From Streptomyces xylophagus (GTDB lineage Bacteria > Actinomycetota > Actinomycetes > Streptomycetales > Streptomycetaceae), in contig NZ_JNWO01000029.1 in the NCBI RefSeq assembly GCF_000716435.1, positions 32,880-96,879 on the forward strand: DNA of 64,000 nt. Direction: 5' to 3'. The notes below the pieces were generated by a model, which was given only the letters and a program-made list of their open reading frames with translations, was not told where the DNA came from and did no database searches. Positions 41,844-51,044 of the stretch are shown one piece after another. Numbering within the stretch: the first letter of the stretch is position 1; every line of letters starts with the position of its first letter. A program made the translations under genes and the position numbers.

Positions 41844-42245
41844 CGCACATAGGTCAGAGGCAACAAGTCATCTGGCATGTGACGGGTGTCACCGCATAAG
41901 TTTTTGAAACTGCGGAACTTACGACTCACCTACAACTGGTCAATTTAATATGTGCAATTGCACCCCTACGAGGGATGGTCCACAGGAGATCCGACACCCC
42001 TCCCCAGACTCCGACAAGGTCCCTCACAGGACCCCGCGCCGGGTGCACACGGACCCACGACCAGGCACAAAAAAGATCGCGCTGGACCCGGCGGAGTCCA
42101 GCGCGATCTACGACGCACCCTGTTCATCTGTCTCAAGAGCGTTGGGCGTGGGCCCTGTTGGGGCAGAACCCGCGTCGCTTGGAGCTGTGATGTCGGGCAC
42201 CTCAGGCCGGTTGGGGGACCTGCCGTCGTGCCCTTATTCAGTTGG
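41844..42245. other. 402-base intergenic region between the small gene and bldC
   Basis: No gene is seen. It holds an AT-rich stretch (41880-41965) with two palindromes, GTGAC-gggt-GTCAC at 41879-41892 and GTGCAATTGCAC at 41952-41963, then the bldC terminator at 42069-42109. The low GC is unusual for this chromosome and may mark a regulatory or Lsr2-bound segment. Confidence 0.6.
42069..42109 (-). terminator. Terminator of bldC
   Basis: Stem AGATCGCGCTGGAC / GTCCAGCGCGATCT (14 bp), followed on the minus strand by TTTTTT. It lies 137 bases after the bldC stop. Confidence 0.85.
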
Positions 42246-42452
42246 TCAGGCTTCGCTGCGCTGCTGCGGAATGCCCGCGAGCAGGGCACGGACCTCCGCC
42301 TCGCGGTAACGGCGGTGTCCGCCGAGCGTGCGAATCGAAGTGAGCTTGCCGGCCTTCGCCCACCGCGTGACCGTCTTGGGGTCCACACGGAACATCGTGG
42401 CGACCTCAGCCGGGGTCAGCAGCGGCTCGGCATCAGGGGTGCGAGCGGTCAT
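42246..42452 (-). CDS. bldC: Developmental regulator BldC
   Basis: 68 residues, essentially one MerR-type winged HTH: LLTPAEVATMFRVDPKTVTRWAKAGKLTSIRTLGGHRRYREAEVRALL. This is the classical BldC sequence. BldC binds tandem direct repeats as a head-to-tail filament and delays entry into sporulation in Streptomyces. GAGGAGG precedes the ATG. A palindrome (42469-42490) lies directly upstream. Transcribed alone. Confidence 0.97.
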   Translation of the reverse strand: MTARTPDAEPLLTPAEVATMFRVDPKTVTRWAKAGKLTSIRTLGGHRRYREAEVRALLAGIPQQRSEA

Positions 42453-42468
42453 GAGCGGCCTCCTCGGG

Positions 42469-42490
42469 AGAACCGAACCTTCTCGGTTCT
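42469..42490. promoter_or_regulatory. Palindrome just upstream of bldC
   Basis: AGAACCGA-N6-TCGGTTCT, a perfect 8-6-8 inverted repeat ending 17 bases before the start codon, so it is within the leader or overlaps the promoter: operator or leader hairpin. Confidence 0.5.
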
Positions 42491-42682
42491 TTCCTCTAAA
42501 TTCTGCACCTTGACCCGCGTTGCCCGAAATGGCGTGTGCGGGTCGAGTCGGTTATAGGACGAACGGCTTGTCCTCGGCACTACAACTACACCATCTGTCC
42601 AACCCTGTAGGCCAAACCCATGGAATTAGGCTCCCAGGTGTCCATCAGCGACGGAAGCCGATGGACCATGCCATAGCGGACA

Positions 42683-42709
42683 GTCACACCTCTGTGACGA
42701 TCAGTCACA
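42683..42709. promoter_or_regulatory. GTCACA / TGTGAC half-site array
   Basis: GTCACA-cctc-TGTGAC-gatca-GTCACA: three alternating half-sites in 27 bases, forming two overlapping palindromes. Position suggests control of bldC or of the gene to its right; the binding protein is unknown. Confidence 0.45.
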
Positions 42710-42943
42710 GGGGCGATCAGGAGTCATCCAGACCCCCCAAAGCACGCAAAGCCGAGCTTCCGCCCAAAGCATGACGGATGGAGTCCTCCCCGGACTCCTT
42801 GTCCTATTTTGGCATGAGGAGGGGCAAGCGGCGCAAGGGATCTGTACGTGCGGTCCGTCACGCTTGGCATCAATCGTCCGGATCGGGACCTACGTCCCGT
42901 GTTGACGAACCGTAAGAATCCTATGCGCACTTGTTCGAAACTG

Positions 42944-43789
42944 TCAGTTCGCCGAGCGCCGGTCCCTGACCGACCGCCAGCGCTCCACGAGCCGCCCGTA
43001 CGCCTCGCCCGCCGCCGCGCCGTCCCCGGTCCGCAGCGCCTCGATGCCCGCGGCCACGTCCGCCGCCGAGTGGTCGTCCTCCAGCTCGCCGGCCGGCAGG
43101 ACGTGCACGAGCCCGCCGTAGTCCAGCTCGACCAGGGACCGCGGATGGAACTCCTCCAGCCAGCGCCCCACGTCCACCAGACCCTCGATCAGCGGCCCGT
43201 CGTCCATCGCGTCCTTCAGGGCCCGCAGCGCCCGCGCCACCCGCCGCCGCGCCTGCACCATCGGCGTCCGGTAGCGCAGCATCGGCGGATCGTCCCCGGC
43301 GGCCTTGTCGTAGCGCCGCTCCTCGTCACCGACGAGCACGAACCAGTTCAGCGGCACCTGCCAGGTCGCCGTGCGGATCCACGGCCGGGCATCCGGGTTG
43401 CGGGCCAGCCAGCGCTCGTAGTCCTGGGTGGCCTGGTGCCGTACGAGCGGCGGCAGTACGGCGTCCAGGACCGGCGGCGGCAGCTCCTCCGCGAGGTCGC
43501 CCAAGGCCTGCCAGCCGCGCAGCCGGGTGCGCCAGGGACAGACGCAGACCACGCCGTCGACCTCCACCACGAAGGCGTCGGCGCTCTCGTGCACCGGCAC
43601 CGGGATCGGCGGGGTGGGCAGCAAGTCGGCCAGCGCGCGGCGCAGTTCGTCCTGGTAAGACGGGCGGTCGGGGCGGCGGGCGTAGCGCGCCCAGTGGCCG
43701 CGCTCGGGCTCGGGGAAGGCGGCCAGCGGCTCGTAGACGCGCAGATAGGTCGCGTACGGGACGATCACCGAGGACACCTTCTTGGGCAC
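42944..43789 (-). CDS. Conserved protein of unknown function next to bldC
   Basis: About 281 residues. The GTG at 43789 has GGAGGGAG five bases upstream and is preferred to the longer start at 43840. No recognised domain; the N-terminus VPKKVSSVIVPYATYLRVYEPLAAFPEPER is followed by mixed alpha/beta sequence rich in Trp and Arg (CPWRTRLRGWQALGDLAEELPPPV). No signal peptide or membrane helix. Probably cytoplasmic; role unknown, possibly linked to the divergent vdh gene. Confidence 0.75.
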   Translation of the reverse strand: MPKKVSSVIVPYATYLRVYEPLAAFPEPERGHWARYARRPDRPSYQDELRRALADLLPTPPIPVPVHESADAFVVEVDGVVCVCPWRTRLRGWQALGDLAEELPPPVLDAVLPPLVRHQATQDYERWLARNPDARPWIRTATWQVPLNWFVLVGDEERRYDKAAGDDPPMLRYRTPMVQARRRVARALRALKDAMDDGPLIEGLVDVGRWLEEFHPRSLVELDYGGLVHVLPAGELEDDHSAADVAAGIEALRTGDGAAAGEAYGRLVERWRSVRDRRSAN

Positions 43790-44012
43790 GCCTGCTCCCT
43801 CCCCCGCCGACCGTCGGGAAAACCTCCGGAACCCGCTCACAAACGCGCGGGAAAACTATGCAAATCGTCGCACGGCCACCCCCCGCCAGTAGGTGATCCT
43901 GAACACTGCACCGATGGCGGTCCGGCACAGGCTCTACGCTCGTGCCACGGCACCCGCCACCCCTACGGGAGCCTTGTCTCCAACCGCCGCCACTTACCCA
44001 GGAGTCACCACC

Positions 44013-45107
44013 GTGACCGACGTAGACAACGGCGTCCTGCACACCCTGTTCCACTCGGACCAGGGCGGTCATGAGCAAGTCGTGCTCTGTCAGGACCGGG
44101 CCAGCGGCCTCAAGGCCGTCATCGCCATCCACAACACCGCGCTGGGCCCCGCCCTCGGCGGTACGCGCTTCTACCCCTACGCCAGCGAGGAGGAGGCCGT
44201 CGCCGACGCGCTCAACCTCGCCCGCGGGATGTCGTACAAGAACGCCATGGCCGGTCTGGACCACGGCGGCGGCAAAGCCGTGATCATCGGTGACCCCGAG
44301 CGCGACAAGACCGAGGAACTGCTGCTCGCCTACGGCCGGTTCGTGGCCTCGCTGGGTGGGCGCTATGTGACCGCGTGCGATGTCGGCACGTATGTCGCCG
44401 ACATGGACGTCGTGGCGCGCGAGTGCCGCTGGACGACCGGACGTTCCCCCGAGAACGGCGGCGCGGGCGACTCCTCCGTGCTGACCGCCTTCGGCGTCTT
44501 CCAGGGCATGCGGGCCAGCGCGCAGCACCTGTGGGGCGACCCGTCGCTGAGCGGCCGTACGGTCGGCATCGCGGGCGTCGGCAAGGTCGGGCACCACCTG
44601 GTGGAGCATCTGCTGGACGAGGGCGCCGAGGTCGTGATCACCGACGTGCGCGAGGAGTCCGTACGGCGGACCCTCGACAAGCACCCGACCGGCGTGCGGG
44701 CCGTCGCGGACACGGAGGCGCTGATCCGGGTCGAGGGGCTCGACGTCTACGCCCCCTGCGCGCTGGGCGGCGCCCTGAACGACGCGACCGTGCCGGTGCT
44801 GACCGCCAAGGTGGTGTGCGGCGCGGCCAACAACCAGCTGGAGCACCCGGGCGTCGAGAAGGACCTCGCCGACCGCGGGATCCTCTACGCGCCGGACTAT
44901 GTGGTGAACGCCGGCGGGGTGATCCAGGTCGCCGACGAGCTGCACGGGTTCGACTTCGAGCGGTGCAAGGCGAAGGCCGCGAAGATCTTCGACACCACGC
45001 TGGCCATATTCGCACGTGCGAAGGAGGACGGCATTCCGCCGGCCGCCGCGGCCGACCGGATCGCCGAACAGCGGATGCACGAGGCCGCCGGAGGGCGCGG
45101 ACGCTGA
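44013..45107 (+). CDS. vdh: Valine (branched-chain amino acid) dehydrogenase
   Basis: 364 residues of the Glu/Leu/Phe/Val dehydrogenase family. [30 protein letters not shown] (substrate and catalytic lysines) and the NAD loop [17 protein letters not shown] are all present. It oxidatively deaminates valine, leucine and isoleucine to 2-oxo acids, feeding acyl-CoA precursors of polyketides and fatty acids. The GTG at 44013 with AGGAG eight bases upstream gives the known Streptomyces Vdh N-terminus. Terminated by the hairpin at 45143. Confidence 0.95.
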   Translation: MTDVDNGVLHTLFHSDQGGHEQVVLCQDRASGLKAVIAIHNTALGPALGGTRFYPYASEEEAVADALNLARGMSYKNAMAGLDHGGGKAVIIGDPERDKTEELLLAYGRFVASLGGRYVTACDVGTYVADMDVVARECRWTTGRSPENGGAGDSSVLTAFGVFQGMRASAQHLWGDPSLSGRTVGIAGVGKVGHHLVEHLLDEGAEVVITDVREESVRRTLDKHPTGVRAVADTEALIRVEGLDVYAPCALGGALNDATVPVLTAKVVCGAANNQLEHPGVEKDLADRGILYAPDYVVNAGGVIQVADELHGFDFERCKAKAAKIFDTTLAIFARAKEDGIPPAAAADRIAEQRMHEAAGGRGR

Positions 45108-45410
45108 GGTTCCGCTTGGCCTCTCGGCACGCGTCTCCGGTACCCGCCGACGAAGACTTAGAGAGAACTCTCACGTTCGTCGGCGGGTCGCCCGCCAAGA
45201 AGTGGTTAAAATCGCGGTTGACCAGCGAGTACAGGGCACCTCGCGGGTCCTGGAGCCCGGCACGTGCTGCGGGCGACGTACCGTATGGGCGCGGGCTCAG
45301 GTACCGTGGAAGCCCTACGGACCGGTCTCTCCACGGAGAGTCCGTTCCAGATCATGAACGCGTGTCAAGACTCTGAGGCCACCGAGCCTCGTATCCGAGG
45401 GGGTCGAGCC
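45108..45410. other. Intergenic region between vdh and DUF3073
   Basis: 303 bases: a nested terminator hairpin (45143-45187), then a promoter-like TTGACC near 45220. No further gene is seen. Confidence 0.55.
45143..45187 (+). terminator. Terminator of vdh with nested hairpin
   Basis: CCCGCCGACGAA / TTCGTCGGCGGG 12-bp stem; its 21-base loop itself contains GAGAG-aa-CTCTC. Confidence 0.75.
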
Positions 45411-45668
45411 ATGGGGCGCGGCCGGGCAAAGGCCAAGCAGACGAAGGTCGCCCGCCAGCTGAAGTACAGCAGCGGCGGGACTGACCTCTCGCGTCTGGCC
45501 AATGAGCTGGGCGCTTCGACTTCGAGCCAGCCGCCGAATGGCGAGCCGTTCGAGGACGACGACGAGGAAGAAGACGACCCGTACGCTCAGTACGCGGATC
45601 TCTATAACGACGACGATGAGGACGAGGACGACGAGTCCGGTCCTCAGTCGCAACGTCGAGGCGCTTGA
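45411..45668 (+). CDS. DUF3073 protein
   Basis: 85 residues: basic N-terminal block MGRGRAKAKQTKVARQLKYSSGGTDLSRLANELG, then an acidic tail (EDDDEEEDDPYAQYADLYNDDDEDEDDE). This is the actinobacteria-specific DUF3073 family, conserved beside purM in Streptomyces. Function unknown; the charge pattern suggests nucleic-acid contact with an autoregulatory acidic tail (inference). The start is the ATG at 45411 with GAGGGGG upstream. Confidence 0.92.
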   Translation: MGRGRAKAKQTKVARQLKYSSGGTDLSRLANELGASTSSQPPNGEPFEDDDEEEDDPYAQYADLYNDDDEDEDDESGPQSQRRGA

Positions 45669-45719
45669 CGCAACAGCGTCCCTCGCAGTTTCCGCCATTT
45701 CCGGAACTACTGCACCTCA

Positions 45720-45753
45720 CCCGGTCCGGGGCAACACCACCGGACCGGGTTTT
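45720..45753. terminator. Terminator between DUF3073 and purM
   Basis: CCCGGTCCGG / CCGGACCGGG stem followed by TTTT, serving DUF3073 and possibly the convergent purM. Confidence 0.82.
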
Positions 45754-45766
45754 GTGCTGCCCTTGA

Positions 45767-46840
45767 TCAGGCCGAGTAGTCGCCGACCATCTCCGCGCCC
45801 GTCGCGTACTCGCCGCGCTCGGTGATCTCGCCGGCGACCCATGCCTCGACCCCGCGGTCGGCCAGGGTCTCCAGGGCCACGTCCGCGGACTCCTCGGGGA
45901 CGATCGCGATCATGCCGACGCCCATGTTCAGGGTCTTCTCCAGCTCCAGGCGCTCGACCTGGCCCGTCTTTCCCACGAGGTCGAAGATCGGGGCCGGGGT
46001 CCAGGTGGAGCGGTCCACGATCGCGTGGAGGGTGTCGGGGATCACACGAGCCAGGTTGGCGGCGAGTCCGCCGCCGGTGATGTGCGAGAAGGCGTGCACA
46101 TCGGTGGTGCGGGTCAGCGCCAGGCAGTCCAGCGAGTAGATCTTCGTGGGCACGAGGAGTTCTTCGCCGAGCGTGCGGCCGAGCTCCTCGACGCGTGCCT
46201 CCAGGTCCAGGCCGGCCTGGTTCAGGAGCACATGCCGGACGAGCGAGTACCCGTTCGAGTGAAGTCCGGAGGCCGCCATGGCGATGACCGCGTCACCCGT
46301 ACGGATGCGATCCGCGCCGAGCAGCCGGTCGGCCTCCACGACGCCCGTACCGGCGCCTGCGACGTCGAAGTCGTCCGGGCCGAGCAGACCGGGGTGTTCG
46401 GCGGTCTCGCCGCCGACCAGGGCGCAGCCGGCCAGCACACAGCCCTCGGCGATGCCCTTCACGATCGCCGCGACACGCTCGGGGTGCACCTTGCCGACAC
46501 AGATGTAGTCGGTCATGAAGAGCGGCTCGGCACCGCACACCACGATGTCGTCCATGACCATCGCGACCAGGTCGTGGCCGATCGTGTCGTAGACGCCCAG
46601 CTGGCGGGCGATGTCGACCTTCGTGCCGACGCCGTCCGTGGCGGAGGCGAGCAGGGGGCGCTCGAACCGCTTGAGGGCGGAGGCGTCGAAGAGCCCGGCG
46701 AAGCCGCCGAGGCCGCCGAGGACCTCGGGGCGCTGGGTCTTCTTCACCCACTCCTTCATGAGTTCTACGGCGCGGTCGCCCGCTTCGATGTCGACGCCGG
46801 CAGCCGCGTAGGAAGCACCGGGAGTGGAGGTCTCAGACAT
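45767..46840 (-). CDS. purM: Phosphoribosylformylglycinamidine cyclo-ligase (AIR synthetase)
   Basis: 357 residues. Family motifs: SYAAAGVDIEAGDRAVELMK at the N-terminus, TDGVGTKVDIA near 70, GCALVGGETAEHPG near 135 and SGLHSNGYSLVR near 190. It closes FGAM to AIR with ATP, step 5 of IMP synthesis. It follows purF by 37 bases on the same strand, so purF-purM form an operon. Confidence 0.96.
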   Translation of the reverse strand: MSETSTPGASYAAAGVDIEAGDRAVELMKEWVKKTQRPEVLGGLGGFAGLFDASALKRFERPLLASATDGVGTKVDIARQLGVYDTIGHDLVAMVMDDIVVCGAEPLFMTDYICVGKVHPERVAAIVKGIAEGCVLAGCALVGGETAEHPGLLGPDDFDVAGAGTGVVEADRLLGADRIRTGDAVIAMAASGLHSNGYSLVRHVLLNQAGLDLEARVEELGRTLGEELLVPTKIYSLDCLALTRTTDVHAFSHITGGGLAANLARVIPDTLHAIVDRSTWTPAPIFDLVGKTGQVERLELEKTLNMGVGMIAIVPEESADVALETLADRGVEAWVAGEITERGEYATGAEMVGDYSA

Positions 46841-46877
46841 TGCCTGGGATCTTTCGCGTTGATTGATACGGCAGGGC

Positions 46878-48404
46878 TTACGGGCGACGGATCGCGTCGG
46901 CCGCGGCCGTGGCGGCGGGACCCGCAGCCAGCTCGGTCTCCAGGAGCTGCTTGCCGAGCAGCTCGGGGTCCGGGAGTTCCATCGGGTACTCGCCGTCGAA
47001 GCAGGCGCGGCAGAGGTTCGGCTTGTCGATGGTGGTCGCGTCGATCATGCCGTCGATGGAGATGTACGCCAGGGAGTCGGCGCCCAGGGAGACACCGATC
47101 TCGTCGACGGTCATGCCGTTGGCGATGAGTTCGGCGCGGGTGGGGAAGTCGATGCCGAAGAAGCAGGGCCACTTCACGGGCGGCGAGGAGATCCGGATGT
47201 GGACCTCGGCGGCGCCGGCCTCGCGGAGCATGCGCACCAGCGCCCGCTGGGTGTTCCCGCGCACGATCGAGTCGTCGACGACGACCAGGCGCTTGCCCTT
47301 GATGACTTCCTTCAGCGGATTCAGCTTCAGGCGGATGCCGAGCTGCCGGATGGTCTGCGAAGGCTGGATGAACGTACGGCCGACGTAGGCGTTCTTCACC
47401 AGACCCGCACCGAACGGGATGCCCGAGGCCTCCGCGTAGCCGATGGCGGCGGGAGTGCCGGACTCCGGAGTCGCTATGACCAGATCGGCGTCGACCGGAG
47501 CTTCTTTGGCGAGTTTCCGGCCCATCTCGACACGGGAGAGGTAGACGTTCCGCCCGGCGATGTCGGTGTCGGGGCGGGCGAGATAGACGTACTCGAAGAC
47601 ACAGCCCTTGGGCTTCGCATCCGCGAATCGGGAGGTGCGCAGGCCGTTCTCGTCGATGGCGACGAACTCGCCCGGCTCGATCTCGCGGACGTAGGCGGCG
47701 CCGCAGATGTCGAGGGCGGCGGACTCGGACGCGACGACCCAGCCGCGCTCCAGCCGGCCGAGGACCAGCGGGCGGACGCCCTGCGGGTCGCGGGCGGCGT
47801 AGAGGGTGTGCTCGTCCATGAAGACGAGCGAGAAGGCGCCCTTGACCTGCGGGAGGACCGCGTGGGCGGCTTCCTCGATGGTCAGCGGCTTGCCGTCGGT
47901 GTCGACCTGGGCCGCGAGGAGCGCGGTGAGCAGGTCGGTGTCGTTGGTGGCCGCGACGCGAGGCGTACGGCCCTCCTGCTTGGGGAGGTCGGCGACCATC
48001 TCCGCGAGCTGCGCGGTGTTGACCAGGTTGCCGTTGTGGCCGAGCGCGATCGAGCCGTGCGCGGTGGCACGGAACGTCGGCTGGGCGTTCTCCCAGGTGG
48101 AGGCGCCGGTGGTCGAGTAGCGGGCGTGTCCGACCGCGATATGACCCTGGAGCGAGCTGAGAGAGGTCTCGTCGAAGACCTGGGACACGAGGCCCATGTC
48201 CTTGAAGACGAGGATCTGGGAGCCGTTGCTGACCGCGATTCCCGCGGATTCCTGGCCCCGATGCTGGAGGGCGTAGAGCCCGAAGTAAGTGAGCTTGGCG
48301 ACCTCTTCACCGGGAGCCCAGACTCCGAAGACGCCGCAAGCGTCCTGGGGTCCTTTCTCGCCGGGGAGCAGATCATGACTGAGTCGACCGTCACCACGTG
48401 GCAC
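46878..48404 (-). CDS. purF: Amidophosphoribosyltransferase
   Basis: 508 residues. A propeptide of about 22 residues precedes the glutaminase nucleophile in DACGVFGVW; HRGQESAGIA follows. The PRPP-binding motif is VVVDDSIVRGNT, and NLCRACFDGEYP near the C-terminus carries cysteines of the [4Fe-4S] cluster type. It makes phosphoribosylamine from PRPP and glutamine, the committed step of purine synthesis. GTG start gives the N-terminus known for Streptomyces PurF. Confidence 0.96.
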   Translation of the reverse strand: MPRGDGRLSHDLLPGEKGPQDACGVFGVWAPGEEVAKLTYFGLYALQHRGQESAGIAVSNGSQILVFKDMGLVSQVFDETSLSSLQGHIAVGHARYSTTGASTWENAQPTFRATAHGSIALGHNGNLVNTAQLAEMVADLPKQEGRTPRVAATNDTDLLTALLAAQVDTDGKPLTIEEAAHAVLPQVKGAFSLVFMDEHTLYAARDPQGVRPLVLGRLERGWVVASESAALDICGAAYVREIEPGEFVAIDENGLRTSRFADAKPKGCVFEYVYLARPDTDIAGRNVYLSRVEMGRKLAKEAPVDADLVIATPESGTPAAIGYAEASGIPFGAGLVKNAYVGRTFIQPSQTIRQLGIRLKLNPLKEVIKGKRLVVVDDSIVRGNTQRALVRMLREAGAAEVHIRISSPPVKWPCFFGIDFPTRAELIANGMTVDEIGVSLGADSLAYISIDGMIDATTIDKPNLCRACFDGEYPMELPDPELLGKQLLETELAAGPAATAAADAIRRP

Positions 48405-48465
48405 GGCACCGAGTGTAGGCGAGATCGACCACTGGTCCGAATTGGGGTTACTCGCCGGTAGTGGA

Positions 48466-48912
48466 TCACTCGCCGGCGACGGCGCGCACGATCGTGCCGT
48501 TTCCGCTGGTCAGCGTGAGGGTGTCGTGATCGACTCGGTAACTGACCCGACCGCCGAAGAGGCCGAGCAGCGCGCGTTCGGTGCCCATGAGTGAGGCGTC
48601 GCACATCATTCGGGTGGTGGAGGGGCGGCCGAGCGTGATGTGCCCGGCGCGGACGGTGGCGGTCGCGCCGACGGAGTTGCAGCCGAGCAGGCCGCCGACC
48701 TTGCCGGTCTTGGCGTCGAAGGCGAGCCACGGCTTGCCGTGCACCTGCTGGGCGGCGCCGTCCGCGGTGATGCCCTGCACCCGCCAGTCGACCCCGGTGA
48801 CGGACCGCTGCTCGTCGACCGAGCCGCTCCCGCCGCCGGCCTTCTCGCTGCCGCACGCCACCACGAGCGGGACGATGGTCAGGACGGCGAGGGTGAATCG
48901 CTGTTTGTCCAT
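48466..48912 (-). CDS. META-domain lipoprotein
   Basis: 148 residues: signal peptide with lipobox LVVAC (cysteine 20), a short Gly/Ser linker, then a META (HslJ-like) domain, residues 40-145, with WLAFDAKTGKVGGLLGCNSVGA and TTRMMCDASLMGTERALLGLF. META proteins are stability or stress-related and mostly unassigned. It lies 61 bases upstream of purF on the same strand. Confidence 0.85.
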   Translation of the reverse strand: MDKQRFTLAVLTIVPLVVACGSEKAGGGSGSVDEQRSVTGVDWRVQGITADGAAQQVHGKPWLAFDAKTGKVGGLLGCNSVGATATVRAGHITLGRPSTTRMMCDASLMGTERALLGLFGGRVSYRVDHDTLTLTSGNGTIVRAVAGE

Positions 48913-48963
48913 GGGGGTGGGACGGGAGGGGCGCGGGACAGGTTCCCTCGCCGCTTCTTCGGC

Positions 48964-49761
48964 TCACCCCATGATCGGCAGCAGCCCGCTCAGATCCGCC
49001 CGCTCGCCACTCGCACTGACCTTCGCCTCTTCTACGGCGTCCTTCCACGACGTCCGCCCGGTCGCGAGCCGGAGCCAGGTCAGGGGGTCGGTCTCGACGA
49101 CGTTGGGCGGGGTGCCGCGGGTGTGCCGGGGTCCTTCGACGCACTGCACGACGGCATACGGCGGGATGCGCACCTCGGTCGAGCCGCCGGGCGCCTTCAC
49201 GGCCAGCGCGTCGGCCAGCAGCCGGGTGCAGGCGGCGAGGGCCTGGCGGTCGTAGGAGATGTCGAGGCCGGGGACGGCGGCGTTCAGGTCGTCGGTGTGA
49301 ACGACGAGTTCGACGGTGCGGGTGACCAGGTAGTCGGCGAGGGGCATGGCGCCGGCGTTGGTTTCGAGGAGTCGGGTGCCGGGGTGGGTGTCGAGGTGCT
49401 CGGTGAGGGTCTGCTCGATGTCGGCGAGGTAGGTGTCGAGGTCGGGGTGTTGTGTGGCGAGGGTGTGGGTGAAGTCCGCGATGGCCGAGGAGTTGGCCGC
49501 GGTGGCGAAGGGCCAGTCGAGGATTACGGCGTTCTGCGCGGGCGGGGCCGGGTGGTCCAGGGCGCGGTGGACTGCGGTGACCGCCATGCCGATGTGTGCG
49601 ATCAGCTCACGTACGGTCCACTCCCCGAGCCGGGTGGGCAGCGCGAGTTGCTCGGAGGTGAGCGTCCCCACGGCCTGGCGTACGTTCTCGAACTGGGCGA
49701 GGACCGCGGTGCGGGTCTTGACGGGGTCGTAGGTACGCGCGCGCTTCTTGGCCGGGGGCAT
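48964..49761 (-). CDS. Maleylpyruvate isomerase family, mycothiol-dependent-type protein
   Basis: 265 residues. The N-terminal DinB-like four-helix domain (LPTRLGEWTVRELIAHIGM, typical GWSVRDLLAHL pattern) and a C-terminal sterol-carrier-like region (PPYAVVQCVEG...WLRLATGRTSW) identify the maleylpyruvate isomerase/MDMPI family. Members use mycothiol or have unknown thiol-transfer roles. Histidines of HIG and VHTDDL could bind metal. Lies 51 bases upstream of the META lipoprotein. Confidence 0.87.
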   Translation of the reverse strand: MPPAKKRARTYDPVKTRTAVLAQFENVRQAVGTLTSEQLALPTRLGEWTVRELIAHIGMAVTAVHRALDHPAPPAQNAVILDWPFATAANSSAIADFTHTLATQHPDLDTYLADIEQTLTEHLDTHPGTRLLETNAGAMPLADYLVTRTVELVVHTDDLNAAVPGLDISYDRQALAACTRLLADALAVKAPGGSTEVRIPPYAVVQCVEGPRHTRGTPPNVVETDPLTWLRLATGRTSWKDAVEEAKVSASGERADLSGLLPIMG

Positions 49762-49802
49762 GGCGGTGAGCCTAATCCTGGCGTTGCCGCACCGACGTAC
49801 CG

Positions 49803-50924
49803 TCAGCCGGAAGTCGTCACCTCGGCCGGTGTCCGAAACGGCCGACTCGCGCCTCGGTTCCCGAAAGCCGGATACCCCGGCAGCGGGGCCACCTCCCAGC
49901 CTCCGGCGACCTCACGCAACAACAACCGCATGGTCTTCGCGAGCGCCGGGAACTCCTCCAGCGTGCTCGCCGTCTCCCAGCGATGCCGCAGCACTTGGCG
50001 CCTCGTCGGGACCGGCCGCCGAGTCCGGTGCAGCGGCTCGTCCTCCGCTGTGCGGGGCAGCATCCTCACCGTCGCGTCCACCGTCCAGACCGCTATGGCC
50101 TGCCGCATGCCGGTCTGCCACACCTCGTCCTCGGCCAGCGCCGGGTACACACCGACGACCTCCGCGCGGTACGCCTGCTCGATCTCCGCGGCGATCCCGG
50201 CCGGCAGGGTGAAGACGCACCAGCAGGTGGAGAACGGCATCCGGCAGTACGCGGCCGTCAGGAACACCGACTGGTAGCCGGCCGCTTCGAAGTCGATCAG
50301 CCGCAGCCCCTGTGAGGTGAGCAGGTTGTTGTCGGGACAGGTGTCACCCGGGGTGAAGGCCGGATACTCCTCCCCACCCGCTGTCCCGATCCGGGCCAAC
50401 TCCCCTGCAAGGCCCGGCGGAACGGCGATTCCGGCGCCGTCGAGCAGCGCGAGCAGATCAGTGGCCCTCTGCGCGATCCACGGCTCGTCCCCCCAGGACC
50501 GCATGCCCTTGTCGTACCGGGACCACAGCCGCGCGAGATCGGCACGCCGGTGCACCGACGCGGCGGCCAGTTGCCCGAGCCCGCGGGCCCAGGCCAGCAA
50601 CCCGCTCTCCGCGGCCGTCGGATCGCTCCCGAGCAGAACGTCCGCCAGGGTAGGCGCGTTTCCGAGATCCGCCATGACCAGCAGGGGAACCTCGGGGTCC
50701 ACACCCAGCACCTCGGGACCGGCGATCCCGAGAGACAGCCCGGCGGCCTCAGCCGTGAAGCCGCGCAGGGACTCCGGCTCGTTGCCGAACGCCTTGACGA
50801 TCACGGTGCCGCCACCGGCCGTCTCGCAACGCAACACGGTGCTGCGCGAGCTGCCGCCCAGGTCGACCGGGCCGGACAACTCGACATCCAACAGTTTGCC
50901 GGCGGCACGCAAGATCGACTCCAC
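49803..50924 (-). CDS. Aminoglycoside-phosphotransferase-fold protein
   Basis: 373 residues. A kinase-like fold is suggested by TVIVKAFGN (lysine), PLLVMADLG, GDTCPDNNLL and LRLIDFEAAGYQ; the last two match the HGDxxxxN and D(F)G/E boxes of APH kinases, but the first position is Gly-Asp-Thr-Cys instead of His-Gly-Asp. It may have altered catalysis. Small-molecule kinase of unknown substrate, or an inactive relative. Confidence 0.7.
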   Translation of the reverse strand: MESILRAAGKLLDVELSGPVDLGGSSRSTVLRCETAGGGTVIVKAFGNEPESLRGFTAEAAGLSLGIAGPEVLGVDPEVPLLVMADLGNAPTLADVLLGSDPTAAESGLLAWARGLGQLAAASVHRRADLARLWSRYDKGMRSWGDEPWIAQRATDLLALLDGAGIAVPPGLAGELARIGTAGGEEYPAFTPGDTCPDNNLLTSQGLRLIDFEAAGYQSVFLTAAYCRMPFSTCWCVFTLPAGIAAEIEQAYRAEVVGVYPALAEDEVWQTGMRQAIAVWTVDATVRMLPRTAEDEPLHRTRRPVPTRRQVLRHRWETASTLEEFPALAKTMRLLLREVAGGWEVAPLPGYPAFGNRGASRPFRTPAEVTTSG

Positions 50925-51044
50925 CCCGGCATTCTGCCATCGGCAGCTTGAACCAGGCGGATTCCGGGGCCAGTTGGGGCGTAGTCATGGGGCAGATGTT
51001 GATCGACGGCCTCGACCGCGGCGAGCGGAGCGCATAACAGACAG

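Larger units (their letters stand above)
42453..42943. other. 491-base regulatory region upstream of bldC
   Basis: No gene is seen. It contains the palindrome at 42469-42490, a hairpin AGGAC...GTCCT near 42567, and an array of GTCACA/TGTGAC half-sites at 42683-42709. The length fits the long, multi-signal control region expected for a developmental gene. Confidence 0.6.
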
